DNA of 64,000 nucleotides from an uncultured Alphaproteobacteria bacterium (GTDB lineage Bacteria; Pseudomonadota; Alphaproteobacteria; RF32; CAG-239), in assembly GCA_910587405.1 (NCBI GenBank), contig CAJUKS010000001.1, positions 1-64,000 of the forward strand, in the 5' to 3' direction. Every line of letters begins with the position of its first letter. Position 1 is the stretch's first letter. The notes beneath the pieces were generated by a model. It saw only the letters and a program-made list of their open reading frames with translations, did not search any database and was not told the origin of the DNA. The position numbers and the translations under genes were made by a program. Shown piece after piece: positions 1-6,486 of the stretch.

Positions 1-53
1 GCGACGACTACAAAGCCTCGACCTTCGGTTTGGGTCTCAGTTACAATTGGTAG
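1..53 (+). CDS. C-terminal end of an outer-membrane beta-barrel protein (partial)
   Basis: Only the last 16 codons are present, in the frame beginning at base 3 and ending at a TAG at 51-53. They encode alternating polar and hydrophobic residues ending in LSYNW. A terminal aromatic residue after a short amphipathic strand is the usual C-terminal signature of outer-membrane beta-barrels, recognised by the BAM machinery. A strong terminator follows directly, so this is the end of a transcription unit. It is probably host DNA flanking the prophage. The family cannot be named from so little sequence. Confidence 0.5.
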   Translation, partial: DDYKASTFGLGLSYNW

Positions 54-75
54 TTTGGGCTAAACATAAACAAAG

Positions 76-108
76 AACGCCTCCGAGTTATGCCGGAGGC
101 GTTTTTTG
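76..108 (+). terminator. Rho-independent terminator of the outer-membrane protein gene
   Basis: A perfect 10-bp inverted repeat (76-85 with 94-103) with an 8-nt loop runs into a T-rich tract. It marks the host side of the left prophage edge. Confidence 0.9.
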
Positions 109-157
109 TTGAGAGTATGTTGAATTGTAACCGGAAGAAATGTGATCGGTTGAAAGG

Positions 158-826
158 TTAACGATAATTTTTGGTTACGGAAATAATTTTACCCAAAGTT
201 GATATTTTGTCGGGGTTTTTAATGGTAATCGGAGGATAAAGGGTATTGTCCGAGATGAGAGAAGCGGTTTGGTTGAAGGTGTCTAACTGCAGACGTTTAA
301 CAAAAAGCTCGCCTTTGAGAGTAAAGAGATACAGGCCGTCGCCGGTCGGGGATGTGACGGAGGTGTCGACCCAAATCAGGTCGCCGTCGTTGACAGTCGG
401 CTGCATGGCATCACCGCGGGCAAACATGATTTTTATATTGTCGGGGATGGCGGCGGTTAATAATTTCAGGATATCGGTCGTGATTTGTTGTTTTCCGATT
501 CGGTGAAAAGAAACGTTGGTGTCTTTTTGGTCACCGCAAGGCGCCACGATGTCGATCGTTGTCAGAGTATCTGCCGGTTGAAGCGGTTTTTTGCCGTTGG
601 TGGAGGGAATCGTTTTGGAGAAACCGGAATTATATTTGGTGAATTCTTCCAAATCGAGGTTAAAAAACTGCGCGGCGGGGAAGACTTTGTTGACCGGAAA
701 GTCTCTTTTGCCGCATAAAAGTTCGGAAACCCGGGTTTTTTGCCACTTCAGCGCGTCGGCAACATCTCCTTGGGAGATGTTGTTTTTTTGCATATATTCT
801 TTTAGCCATGTCCATTTGTTATTCAT
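158..826 (-). CDS. CI/LexA-type phage repressor, S24 domain lacking catalytic serine
   Basis: This 222-residue protein has an N-terminal helix-turn-helix (about residues 5-62) and a C-terminal S24/LexA-type domain (about 90-220), the layout of lambdoid CI repressors. Proteins of this family normally self-cleave when RecA is activated, using a Ser-Lys dyad. Here the nucleophile motif reads GDAMQPT, with Ala140 where serine is expected. The general-base lysine survives in FVKRL (Lys177) and a Cys97-Gly98 bond sits where cleavage would occur. The ATG at 826 has a good AGGAG site. It is divergent from the phage early genes across a palindrome-rich promoter region, so it most likely represses them. 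Without the serine, classical SOS autocleavage should not work, which implies another way of relief or permanent repression. Confidence 0.88.
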   Translation of the reverse strand: MNNKWTWLKEYMQKNNISQGDVADALKWQKTRVSELLCGKRDFPVNKVFPAAQFFNLDLEEFTKYNSGFSKTIPSTNGKKPLQPADTLTTIDIVAPCGDQKDTNVSFHRIGKQQITTDILKLLTAAIPDNIKIMFARGDAMQPTVNDGDLIWVDTSVTSPTGDGLYLFTLKGELFVKRLQLDTFNQTASLISDNTLYPPITIKNPDKISTLGKIISVTKNYR

Positions 827-842
827 TATACGCTCCTTTTTT

Positions 843-861
843 TATTACATATTATGTAATA
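843..861. promoter_or_regulatory. Operator-like palindrome O1 (TTACAT-ATT-ATGTAA core)
   Basis: A perfect inverted repeat with a 3-nt centre, with symmetry extending into flanking T and A runs. It lies just upstream of the repressor start, suitable for autoregulation. Confidence 0.6.
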
Positions 862-873
862 AAAAAAACTGTT

Positions 874-884
874 TGTAAATTACA
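874..884. promoter_or_regulatory. Operator-like palindrome O2 (TGTAA-A-TTACA)
   Basis: It has the same TTACA/TGTAA half-sites as the other two palindromes, but in the opposite arrangement, between O1 and the early promoter. Confidence 0.5.
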
Positions 885-893
885 TATATAGTA

Positions 894-923
894 TTGACAC
901 TCCTTACATTAAATGTATATATA
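894..923 (+). promoter_or_regulatory. Phage early promoter (TTGACA, about 17 bp, TATATA)
   Basis: A consensus -35 box at 894-899 is followed by overlapping TATATA-type -10 candidates at 916-923. It reads toward the gene at 950 and is overlapped by palindrome O3, a standard layout for a repressible early promoter. Confidence 0.75.
905..917. promoter_or_regulatory. Operator-like palindrome O3 (TACATT-A-AATGTA)
   Basis: A perfect 13-bp palindrome between the -35 and -10 boxes of the early promoter. A repressor bound here would block RNA polymerase. Confidence 0.6.
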
Positions 924-949
924 AGATATACGTTTATAAGGAGGATGTT

Positions 950-1435
950 ATGAAAAAAGATCAACAATATGTCAGCAGGGAGGACTGTGTACGCCGCGGT
1001 TTTGTAAGAAAAAACGGCGGAATTTACAAGATGTCGGTGTTGGAAAGGTTTGCTGAAAAAGGATGGCTTGATTTCGGAGATTCGAAATATTCGGCCCAAG
1101 ACCGGTTGAAGGCGGCGGAAAAACTGCAGAAAGATTATGAACAATCGTATTTTATGTCGATGTCTGCCGGAGGGATTCGCGAGAGAATCGACAGTAAAGG
1201 AAAAAATGCAAATGATGTGGAAATGATTTGCAAGGCCAGAAAGCGTTATGAGGAAGCGGCGCGTCATGTTCCGGGGGAATTTTGGAGTGCGGTTAAAAGG
1301 GTGTGTTTGGAAAACAGGGATTTTGAGGTGTCTAAGCAATTTTCGGAACGGCGTCGGATGGAAATCGGTTTTTTGTTAAAATGTGATTTGTGCCGGGGTT
1401 TGGATCGGTTAATCAAATTTTATTGGTCACTGTGA
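950..1435 (+). CDS. Early phage protein, DUF6456-like
   Basis: This 161-residue basic protein has a strong ribosome binding site (AAGGAGG, 5 nt before ATG) and is the first gene under the repressed early promoter. Its middle and end follow the pattern I associate with the alphaproteobacterial DUF6456 family: a start like SAQDRL, a disordered linker, an ARKRYEEA helix, an aromatic Phe-Trp and a cysteine (V-C) in the next helix, and a C-terminal helix ending near a tyrosine. The biochemical role of that family is not known to me. Its place suggests an early regulatory or replication-accessory job. The family assignment is from memory of the pattern and is moderate. Confidence 0.6.
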   Translation: MKKDQQYVSREDCVRRGFVRKNGGIYKMSVLERFAEKGWLDFGDSKYSAQDRLKAAEKLQKDYEQSYFMSMSAGGIRERIDSKGKNANDVEMICKARKRYEEAARHVPGEFWSAVKRVCLENRDFEVSKQFSERRRMEIGFLLKCDLCRGLDRLIKFYWSL

Positions 1436-1556
1436 TTTACTTATATCTTTATTTATGCTTTAAAAAACTGTTATTATTTGTAATAAAATATTATTAAAAA
1501 TTTTAGTTGTGTATTAGATTAATTTTGATGGATTTAAAATGTAAAGGACTACTTCA

Positions 1557-1886
1557 ATGAATATTCAAAAATATCAACCTGTTAGTTTTTATGATAAATA
1601 TCAGTACCCTGAGAAGTTGAGAAATGATTTTCGCAGGCTTCTGAATATTGCGGAACATTCTGATATAACTACACCGTCAGCCGTAAATACATATAATTTA
1701 TTATGTGGAATTGAAGCTTTGTTATGTCGATATGAAACGGTGAGCAGGGAAACCATATTGGCAGTTAATGCAATTGACAGTACCGAACAACGTTCGGAGT
1801 ATCTGTTGAATTTGCATGATAATGCTATGCACCAAAAAGTTTATACTCCGCGCATGATTATTAACGATTTGTGCAAGGGAGCGTAA
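1557..1886 (+). CDS. Hypothetical phage early protein, 109 residues
   Basis: I do not recognise this protein. It has an AAAGGA site 8 nt before ATG and a length and composition suited to a small, mainly helical soluble protein, with no signal peptide, membrane segment or metal-binding pattern. It lies 121 bp behind the DUF6456-like gene on AT-rich DNA, in the early region. Codon use is more AT-rich than in the structural genes. It may be an accessory or anti-host protein, but nothing in the sequence decides this. Confidence 0.7.
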   Translation: MNIQKYQPVSFYDKYQYPEKLRNDFRRLLNIAEHSDITTPSAVNTYNLLCGIEALLCRYETVSRETILAVNAIDSTEQRSEYLLNLHDNAMHQKVYTPRMIINDLCKGA

Positions 1887-2015
1887 GTTTTGTTTGATGA
1901 AGAATACGGATTGTGAAAATAATCTGATCTGATGGGGCAGGCGGACAAAGCTGATTTATTTGTTCGCCCCCTCTAACTAATTGTTATTATTAATTTAAAA
2001 TTATTTTTATTAAAG

Positions 2016-2024
2016 TTATCCACA
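2016..2024 (+). promoter_or_regulatory. Consensus DnaA box TTATCCACA
   Basis: An exact match to the TTATnCACA consensus next to a run of A/T. Only one perfect box is present, so an origin function is speculative. Confidence 0.35.
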
Positions 2025-2079
2025 ACCTGGTGTAGAAAGTGTTGATTTTTACGACAATTTGTAGTATAAGCATTTCCAT

Positions 2080-2122
2080 AATGGATGAAGTGGATGTTTT
2101 TTCCGGTTCGTCCATTTTTTTT
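2080..2122 (+). terminator. Terminator-like hairpin with long T tract
   Basis: A 10-bp stem (2080-2089 with 2107-2116, one G-T pair) with a 17-nt loop, followed by T8. It could end early transcription. Confidence 0.55.
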
Positions 2123-2218
2123 GAATATTTATACCGCGAGGATGCTTAAGCAGACGGACGGTAAAGTCAGATAATCTTGTATTGATCAGTCCTTTATAGT
2201 TAAATCTTGTTTCCTGGT

Positions 2219-2252
2219 GATGCCGCTTTCAAAAAAGCGGCATCATTTTTTT
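2219..2252 (+). terminator. Rho-independent terminator
   Basis: An 11-bp stem (2219-2229 with 2234-2244) with a 4-nt loop, then T7. It is strong enough to insulate the late operon from upstream reading. Confidence 0.85.
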
Positions 2253-2505
2253 GTTGCATGTCCAAGTTGATTGAACAGGGATCGGAGGCATGGCGTGTTG
2301 CGGCGGTCGAGGGAACGGGGAAATGTCGGGAACGGCGCAGGATCGGAAAACTGACGGCGGGTATCATCGGAGTGATAGTGGTTGTTACCAAAGCTGAGAT
2401 CGGTGCAGCGGGTATGTTGGGCCCGGGTCGAGGTTAGAGATGAGTTGCTGCGGTCGGGGAAGCCGTAAGATCAATATAACAATTTAATTAATGTCAGGGG
2501 AGAAA

Positions 2506-3036
2506 ATGCGAAAAAAACTAAAGGCGGACGAATATCGTCCCGAGTATGCCAAGCAGTTGGTTTCATGGTTTAAAAACGCGCCGTTGTATCATCGGGAGAT
2601 GCGGACGGTATACAACAAGAAAAGCGATAAGAGCGAGGAGATTTGTGAAAAAGTGCCGGCGCCGTGTCCGTCGCTGGTGCGGTTTGCCGATGAGATTGAC
2701 GTGGCTTTCGGTACGTTGGAAAAATGGCGGCAGAAGTATCCTGAGTTTGCCGAAGCATATGTAAAGGCGCTTTTATATCAGGAAGAATGGCTGATGAATG
2801 CGGCGGGGTTGGGTTTTTACAATTCGTCGATGTCGATTACGGCCTTGAAAGCCAACCATGGCTGGATTGAGAAAAACGATGTCAAAAACAAAGCCGACGG
2901 CGAATTGAAGCAGGTGTTGGTACGTTTTGTCAAAGACAGTGAACTTAAATCGGAACGGGGAGGAGAAAATGAAAAGAATAACAGCGCATATTCCGGAAGT
3001 GTTTGCGCCGTTGATGATGAAGAAATACCGGATTAA
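2506..3036 (+). CDS. Terminase small subunit-like protein
   Basis: This 176-residue protein would recognise phage DNA and load the large subunit. It has a helix-turn-helix-like part (about 62-90, with SLVRFADEI, FGTLEKW, YPEFAEAY) followed by the ALKANHGWIEK segment that is typical of small terminase families. I take ATG 2506 over the upstream in-frame ATG at 2491, because an AGGGGAG site lies between them. It overlaps the large terminase start by 68 bp, which supports the pairing. The N-terminal 50 residues are rich in basic and acidic residues and look disordered. Confidence 0.75.
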   Translation: MRKKLKADEYRPEYAKQLVSWFKNAPLYHREMRTVYNKKSDKSEEICEKVPAPCPSLVRFADEIDVAFGTLEKWRQKYPEFAEAYVKALLYQEEWLMNAAGLGFYNSSMSITALKANHGWIEKNDVKNKADGELKQVLVRFVKDSELKSERGGENEKNNSAYSGSVCAVDDEEIPD

Positions 3037-4294
3037 ATTTTGTTATGGCGGCCGGGCAGGAGGCAAAAGCTATGCCTTTGCCGACAGTTTGCTTATTTTG
3101 GGACGTAAGAAAAAGCTGTTGATTGCATGTTTGCGTGAAATTCAGGATTCTATCAAAGATTCGGTACATAAGCTTTTGTGCGACCGTATAGCGTTTTATG
3201 GTTTAAATGACTATAAGGTATATGAAGACCGGATCGACAATCTGATTACCGGGACACGATTTATTTTTAAGGGATTGCGTGAACAGGACAGTCAGAAGAT
3301 CAAATCGTTGGAAGGGGTGGATATTGCCTGGATTGAGGAAGCGCAGACGATCAGCCGCAAAAGTTGGGAAATTTTGGAACCGACGATCCGTAAGGACGGG
3401 TCGGAAATTTGGATTTCGATGAACCGCTTGTATGAAAACGATCCGTTATGGATGGCGGTGGCCGCTAATCCGGACAAACGAACCTGGGTGCGGCGGGTTA
3501 ATTACTGCGATAATCCGTTTTGTCCGGAAGAGATGAAATATCTGGCCGAAAAGTGTCGGCGCGAGAACCCTGAAAGTTATTTGCATATCTGGATGGGGGC
3601 GCCGATGTCGCAGGGTGATGCACGGTTGATTTCCGCCGAATCCGTACGGCGGGCGTTTGAACCGAAGATTGAATCAACAACTTCGCCGTTGATTGTCGGG
3701 TTGGATATTGCCCGCTTTGGTAATGACAAAACGACGTTTTGTTTTCGTAAAGGCCGGTTGTGCACGGGTTTTGAATGTTATGAAAAACTGAGTAACGTCG
3801 AAGTTGCCAATGCCGCGACGGCAATTATCGAAGAGTATCGTCCGGTGAGGATGTTTATGGACGTCGGCGGTCAGGGAGCCGGGGTATATGACATTTTGAA
3901 AGATCGCGGTTTTGGCGAAATTATCCGCGGGATCTATTTTGGCGAGAAAGCATTGAAAGCGGACCGGTATTTTAACCGACGCGCGGAGATGTGGGATAAA
4001 ATCAACCGTTGGTTGGAAGAACTTCCGCCGCCGCAACTGCCGTCGGACGAAGATTTGTTTGACGAACTGGTGAGTATCAATAAAAAATTTGACGGCAAAG
4101 GGCGGTTGCAGCTGGAAGATAAGGACGAAATTAAAAAACGGTTGGGGCGCTCGCCGGATAAAGCGGACGCGTTGGCGTTGACATTTGCCGAGCCTGTTTA
4201 TGATTACGGTGTTCCGAAATTGTATGGCAACGGTAAGGTGTCGGTGGAAGAAATGTTCGGACTGGCCGAACAAAAGCCGGGCAGCGGTTGGTAA
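2969..4294 (+). CDS. Terminase large subunit
   Basis: This is the ATP-driven DNA packaging motor and nuclease. Of 441 residues, the N-terminal ATPase shows the Walker A motif GGRAGGKS (27-34) and Walker B WIEEAQ (about 121-126). The C-terminal RNase H-like nuclease shows the first acidic residue in GLDIARFG (Asp246), a second in FMDVGGQG, and the DKADALAL segment near the end. ATG 2969 is chosen because a GGGGAGGAG site sits just before it. It overlaps the small subunit gene. Length and motif order are normal for phage large terminases, so this gene looks functional. Confidence 0.95.
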   Translation: MKRITAHIPEVFAPLMMKKYRIKFCYGGRAGGKSYAFADSLLILGRKKKLLIACLREIQDSIKDSVHKLLCDRIAFYGLNDYKVYEDRIDNLITGTRFIFKGLREQDSQKIKSLEGVDIAWIEEAQTISRKSWEILEPTIRKDGSEIWISMNRLYENDPLWMAVAANPDKRTWVRRVNYCDNPFCPEEMKYLAEKCRRENPESYLHIWMGAPMSQGDARLISAESVRRAFEPKIESTTSPLIVGLDIARFGNDKTTFCFRKGRLCTGFECYEKLSNVEVANAATAIIEEYRPVRMFMDVGGQGAGVYDILKDRGFGEIIRGIYFGEKALKADRYFNRRAEMWDKINRWLEELPPPQLPSDEDLFDELVSINKKFDGKGRLQLEDKDEIKKRLGRSPDKADALALTFAEPVYDYGVPKLYGNGKVSVEEMFGLAEQKPGSGW

Positions 4295-4414
4295 CCGGTT
4301 GCGGCGGCAAATAGGGAGCAGAGCGGCATGAAGCCGTTTTTTTTTGTATAAAAAAGCGGGACGGATTATGTGGCTTTGCAATTGTTTTAATGAGTAAAAA
4401 ATAGGGAAAATAAA

Positions 4415-6148
4415 ATGAGTTATGACAGATTTAAGGCCCAGAGGGAAGGCTGGGAAAGAACTCAGCAACTGGTTGAAGACGAGTTTGAAAGACGCAATTT
4501 GGATGAATGGGGATATCCTAAGAAAGAACCGGTTCGGCAACTGACGCCGCAAGAAATTGTGGCTGAACGCAATCGTCAACAGGCGGAAAAATGGAACAAT
4601 GCCAATTCGTTGTGGCAGGGGCTTAAAAACATGAACCTGGATGATTGGCTGGATGTCGGCGGACAGTCGCTGCAGGGTGCCGAGCGTGTGCTGAGCGGGG
4701 CGACTTTCGGCGGTTATGACTGGTTGAACCGCAAGTTGGGCGGTAATTATGAAGAACGCAAACAAAGATTACAGCAAGCGGCGGACGATGCCGGAATCGG
4801 TTTAGTCAATTCTCTGACCGGCGCCGGTTTGGAAATTGCCGGCAATATGGTCGGCGGCGGTTCTGCCTTGTCCGGCGGTTTGGCAAAAGCGGGCCTCAAA
4901 GGTGTGGCTCAGAGTTCGGTCGGCGGCGGTATTGAAGGTATGATAAATTCAGCTTTTGCGACTGAGAATCCGGAAGATCTTTTAGTAAATATGGTTAATG
5001 GCGGTGTAGAAGGCTTAATCTCAGGATATGGTTTTGGTAAAGCGTTGCAAGCCGGCGGGCGTTATTTGCAGCCAATAGTAACAAAATACAGTCCGAAATT
5101 GCAGAATATTACGAAGATGCGTCGCGGACCGACCGGGGAAGCCGGTGTGGATTTTGCGATGCAGGAAGCGCGGAACTTACAGCAAAGCGGTATGCTTCCT
5201 AAAAACTACAGGGATGACGTTGCGTCATTTAAGCGGCGTGCCAATTTGAAAACCAAGCCGATGCTGGATGAGTTGGGAAAAGTGGGAGATATGGAAGTTT
5301 ATGAAATTTCAGGTCATTTTAACAAAATTCCGGGGACGCCGAGGGTTCCTTATAAAGTGCGGAACGAAAGCGTTTATGGCGAAATTTTGAACGAAGAAGC
5401 ACGTAAAATTAATAAAACTTTGTATTCTGACGGTACGAGCAAGGTGAACCATTTTATGAAAGACGAAGGCCGAAAAGGAATGTTGAATACGTTATCGAAC
5501 ACTTATACCAAGCCTGATGTTGCAGCGTGGAAATTTACCCAACAACGGCCGACCAAGTATTTTATGACCAAATATCATAACCAAGGTTCTAAGAGAGACA
5601 TGTATGATTTGGTTATTCAGCGGAAAGACGGGGAAATTTTTAACAAATTTGCAACCCCGAACAGCCGATACATTGCCAATGAGTTTAGACATCCGGTTAA
5701 TGATCTGCAGGTTAGTAACCGTTTCATGCAATCGACCGGTATTAATCCCCAGGCGGTTAAAGACGGTTATTTGTCTGAAATAGCTCATATGGCGGATAAG
5801 AATGCGGCTGTACAAAAAGCAATTGAGATCTCAAAGGGCAGTGATAAGCATCTGAGAGATCTTTCAAATACAGATTTTATGGTGCTGGATCGAACAAGAA
5901 AGGTTTTGGAAGGTTCGGGTGCAAAGAAGGCTGCGAGCAAATTGCAAGGGCTGATGGATCGGAGCGTTCCGCAGTATGCAAACTATCGGCAGGGATGGAA
6001 TCAGGCCTATAATCAGGAAATGGCAAATATGCTTTCCCATCAGGATTTGAATTCTTTTCAACGTTATCTTGATTTTAGCCGCGGAATTGTCGATCCGTTG
6101 TTTCCGATGGCGGTGAGCGGACAGATCGGAAGATATCAGGGCGAATAG
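4415..6148 (+). CDS. Glycine-rich phage protein with possible BECR-type nuclease domain
   Basis: This 577-residue protein lies between terminase and portal. The first 100 residues are charged and helical. Residues about 120-220 are rich in Gly/Ala with amphipathic helices and glycine-zipper spacing, as in pore-forming or DNA-ejection proteins. The central part (about 320-430) has an order of short motifs, including a histidine before MLNTLSNTY, then PDV, a tyrosine-rich strand, a DLVIQRKDG strand and FATPNSRY. These remind me of phage Barnase/EndoU/ColicinE5/RelE-like (PBECR) domains. The C-terminal 120 residues are helical. A packaged ejection or effector protein is a reasonable guess. The nuclease idea is inference. 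Confidence 0.5.
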   Translation: MSYDRFKAQREGWERTQQLVEDEFERRNLDEWGYPKKEPVRQLTPQEIVAERNRQQAEKWNNANSLWQGLKNMNLDDWLDVGGQSLQGAERVLSGATFGGYDWLNRKLGGNYEERKQRLQQAADDAGIGLVNSLTGAGLEIAGNMVGGGSALSGGLAKAGLKGVAQSSVGGGIEGMINSAFATENPEDLLVNMVNGGVEGLISGYGFGKALQAGGRYLQPIVTKYSPKLQNITKMRRGPTGEAGVDFAMQEARNLQQSGMLPKNYRDDVASFKRRANLKTKPMLDELGKVGDMEVYEISGHFNKIPGTPRVPYKVRNESVYGEILNEEARKINKTLYSDGTSKVNHFMKDEGRKGMLNTLSNTYTKPDVAAWKFTQQRPTKYFMTKYHNQGSKRDMYDLVIQRKDGEIFNKFATPNSRYIANEFRHPVNDLQVSNRFMQSTGINPQAVKDGYLSEIAHMADKNAAVQKAIEISKGSDKHLRDLSNTDFMVLDRTRKVLEGSGAKKAASKLQGLMDRSVPQYANYRQGWNQAYNQEMANMLSHQDLNSFQRYLDFSRGIVDPLFPMAVSGQIGRYQGE

Positions 6149-6155
6149 GACACTG

Positions 6156-6191
6156 AGCCGGCGGCGGTTTTGACTGAACGCCGGCTTTTTT
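6156..6191 (+). terminator. Rho-independent terminator
   Basis: An 8-bp GC-rich stem (6156-6163 with 6179-6186) followed by T6, between the glycine-rich gene and the GroES-like gene. It may act as an attenuator inside the late operon. Confidence 0.75.
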
Positions 6192-6225
6192 GTGCCCGCA
6201 CGGAGACTTTTTAAAAGGAGGAAAA

Positions 6226-6486
6226 ATGAAAATAAAAGCAATTGCCGACCGGGTTTTTATCCGGGTGGAACCAAAGCAGGAAAAAACACCCGGTGGGGTG
6301 CTGCTGGCGGTTGATATTGAAGAACCGCGGACGAGCGGCGTCGTGGAAAGCGTGGGTGAACAGGTGAAGACAGTGAAGCCGGGCGAACGGGTTTTGTTTC
6401 ATGTGTTTGATGAACTGGAAACCCCGGACGAAAATGTGGTTGTGGTTCGCGAAAACAGTATTTTGGGAGTGTTATGCGATGAGTGA
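6226..6486 (+). CDS. Phage-encoded GroES-like co-chaperonin
   Basis: This 86-residue protein matches the Cpn10 fold over its length: ADRVFIRVEP at the start, the mobile loop EKTPGGVLL that would bind GroEL, a G-V-V strand, KPGERVLFHVF, and a C-terminal VVRENSILGVL. Cellular GroES is usually 95-100 residues, and the shortening is in the middle. An AAAAGGAGG site is 4 nt before the ATG. It overlaps the portal gene by 8 bp, so it is made with virion proteins and probably adapts host GroEL to fold the capsid or portal, as T4 gp31 does. No GroEL is visible nearby. Confidence 0.85.
   Translation: MKIKAIADRVFIRVEPKQEKTPGGVLLAVDIEEPRTSGVVESVGEQVKTVKPGERVLFHVFDELETPDENVVVVRENSILGVLCDE

Larger units (their letters stand above)
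1887..2505. other. Non-coding leader between early genes and terminase
   Basis: About 600 bases with no gene I can support. It holds an AT-rich stretch (1979-2015) beside a perfect DnaA-box match, two terminator-like hairpins, then a GC-richer 200-bp stretch with a 59-codon frame from an ATG at 2258 that has no ribosome binding site. It may be a late-operon leader or replication region. Confidence 0.5.

Noticed and set aside
2207..2437. Open frame of 76 codons over the phage leader, with an ATG at 2258
   Set aside because: It reads through a strong terminator hairpin, its inner ATG has no ribosome binding site, and the product has no recognisable pattern.
4321..4346. Terminator after the large terminase gene
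   Set aside because: The stem is only 4 bp, although a long T run follows. Too weak to list.
3674..4765. Long minus-strand frame of 363 codons opposite terminase
   Set aside because: It is a shadow of the terminase and following genes, with biased composition and no start site or domain. The same applies to the other long antisense frames, for example 9259-10521, 22520-24133 and 53556-55199.
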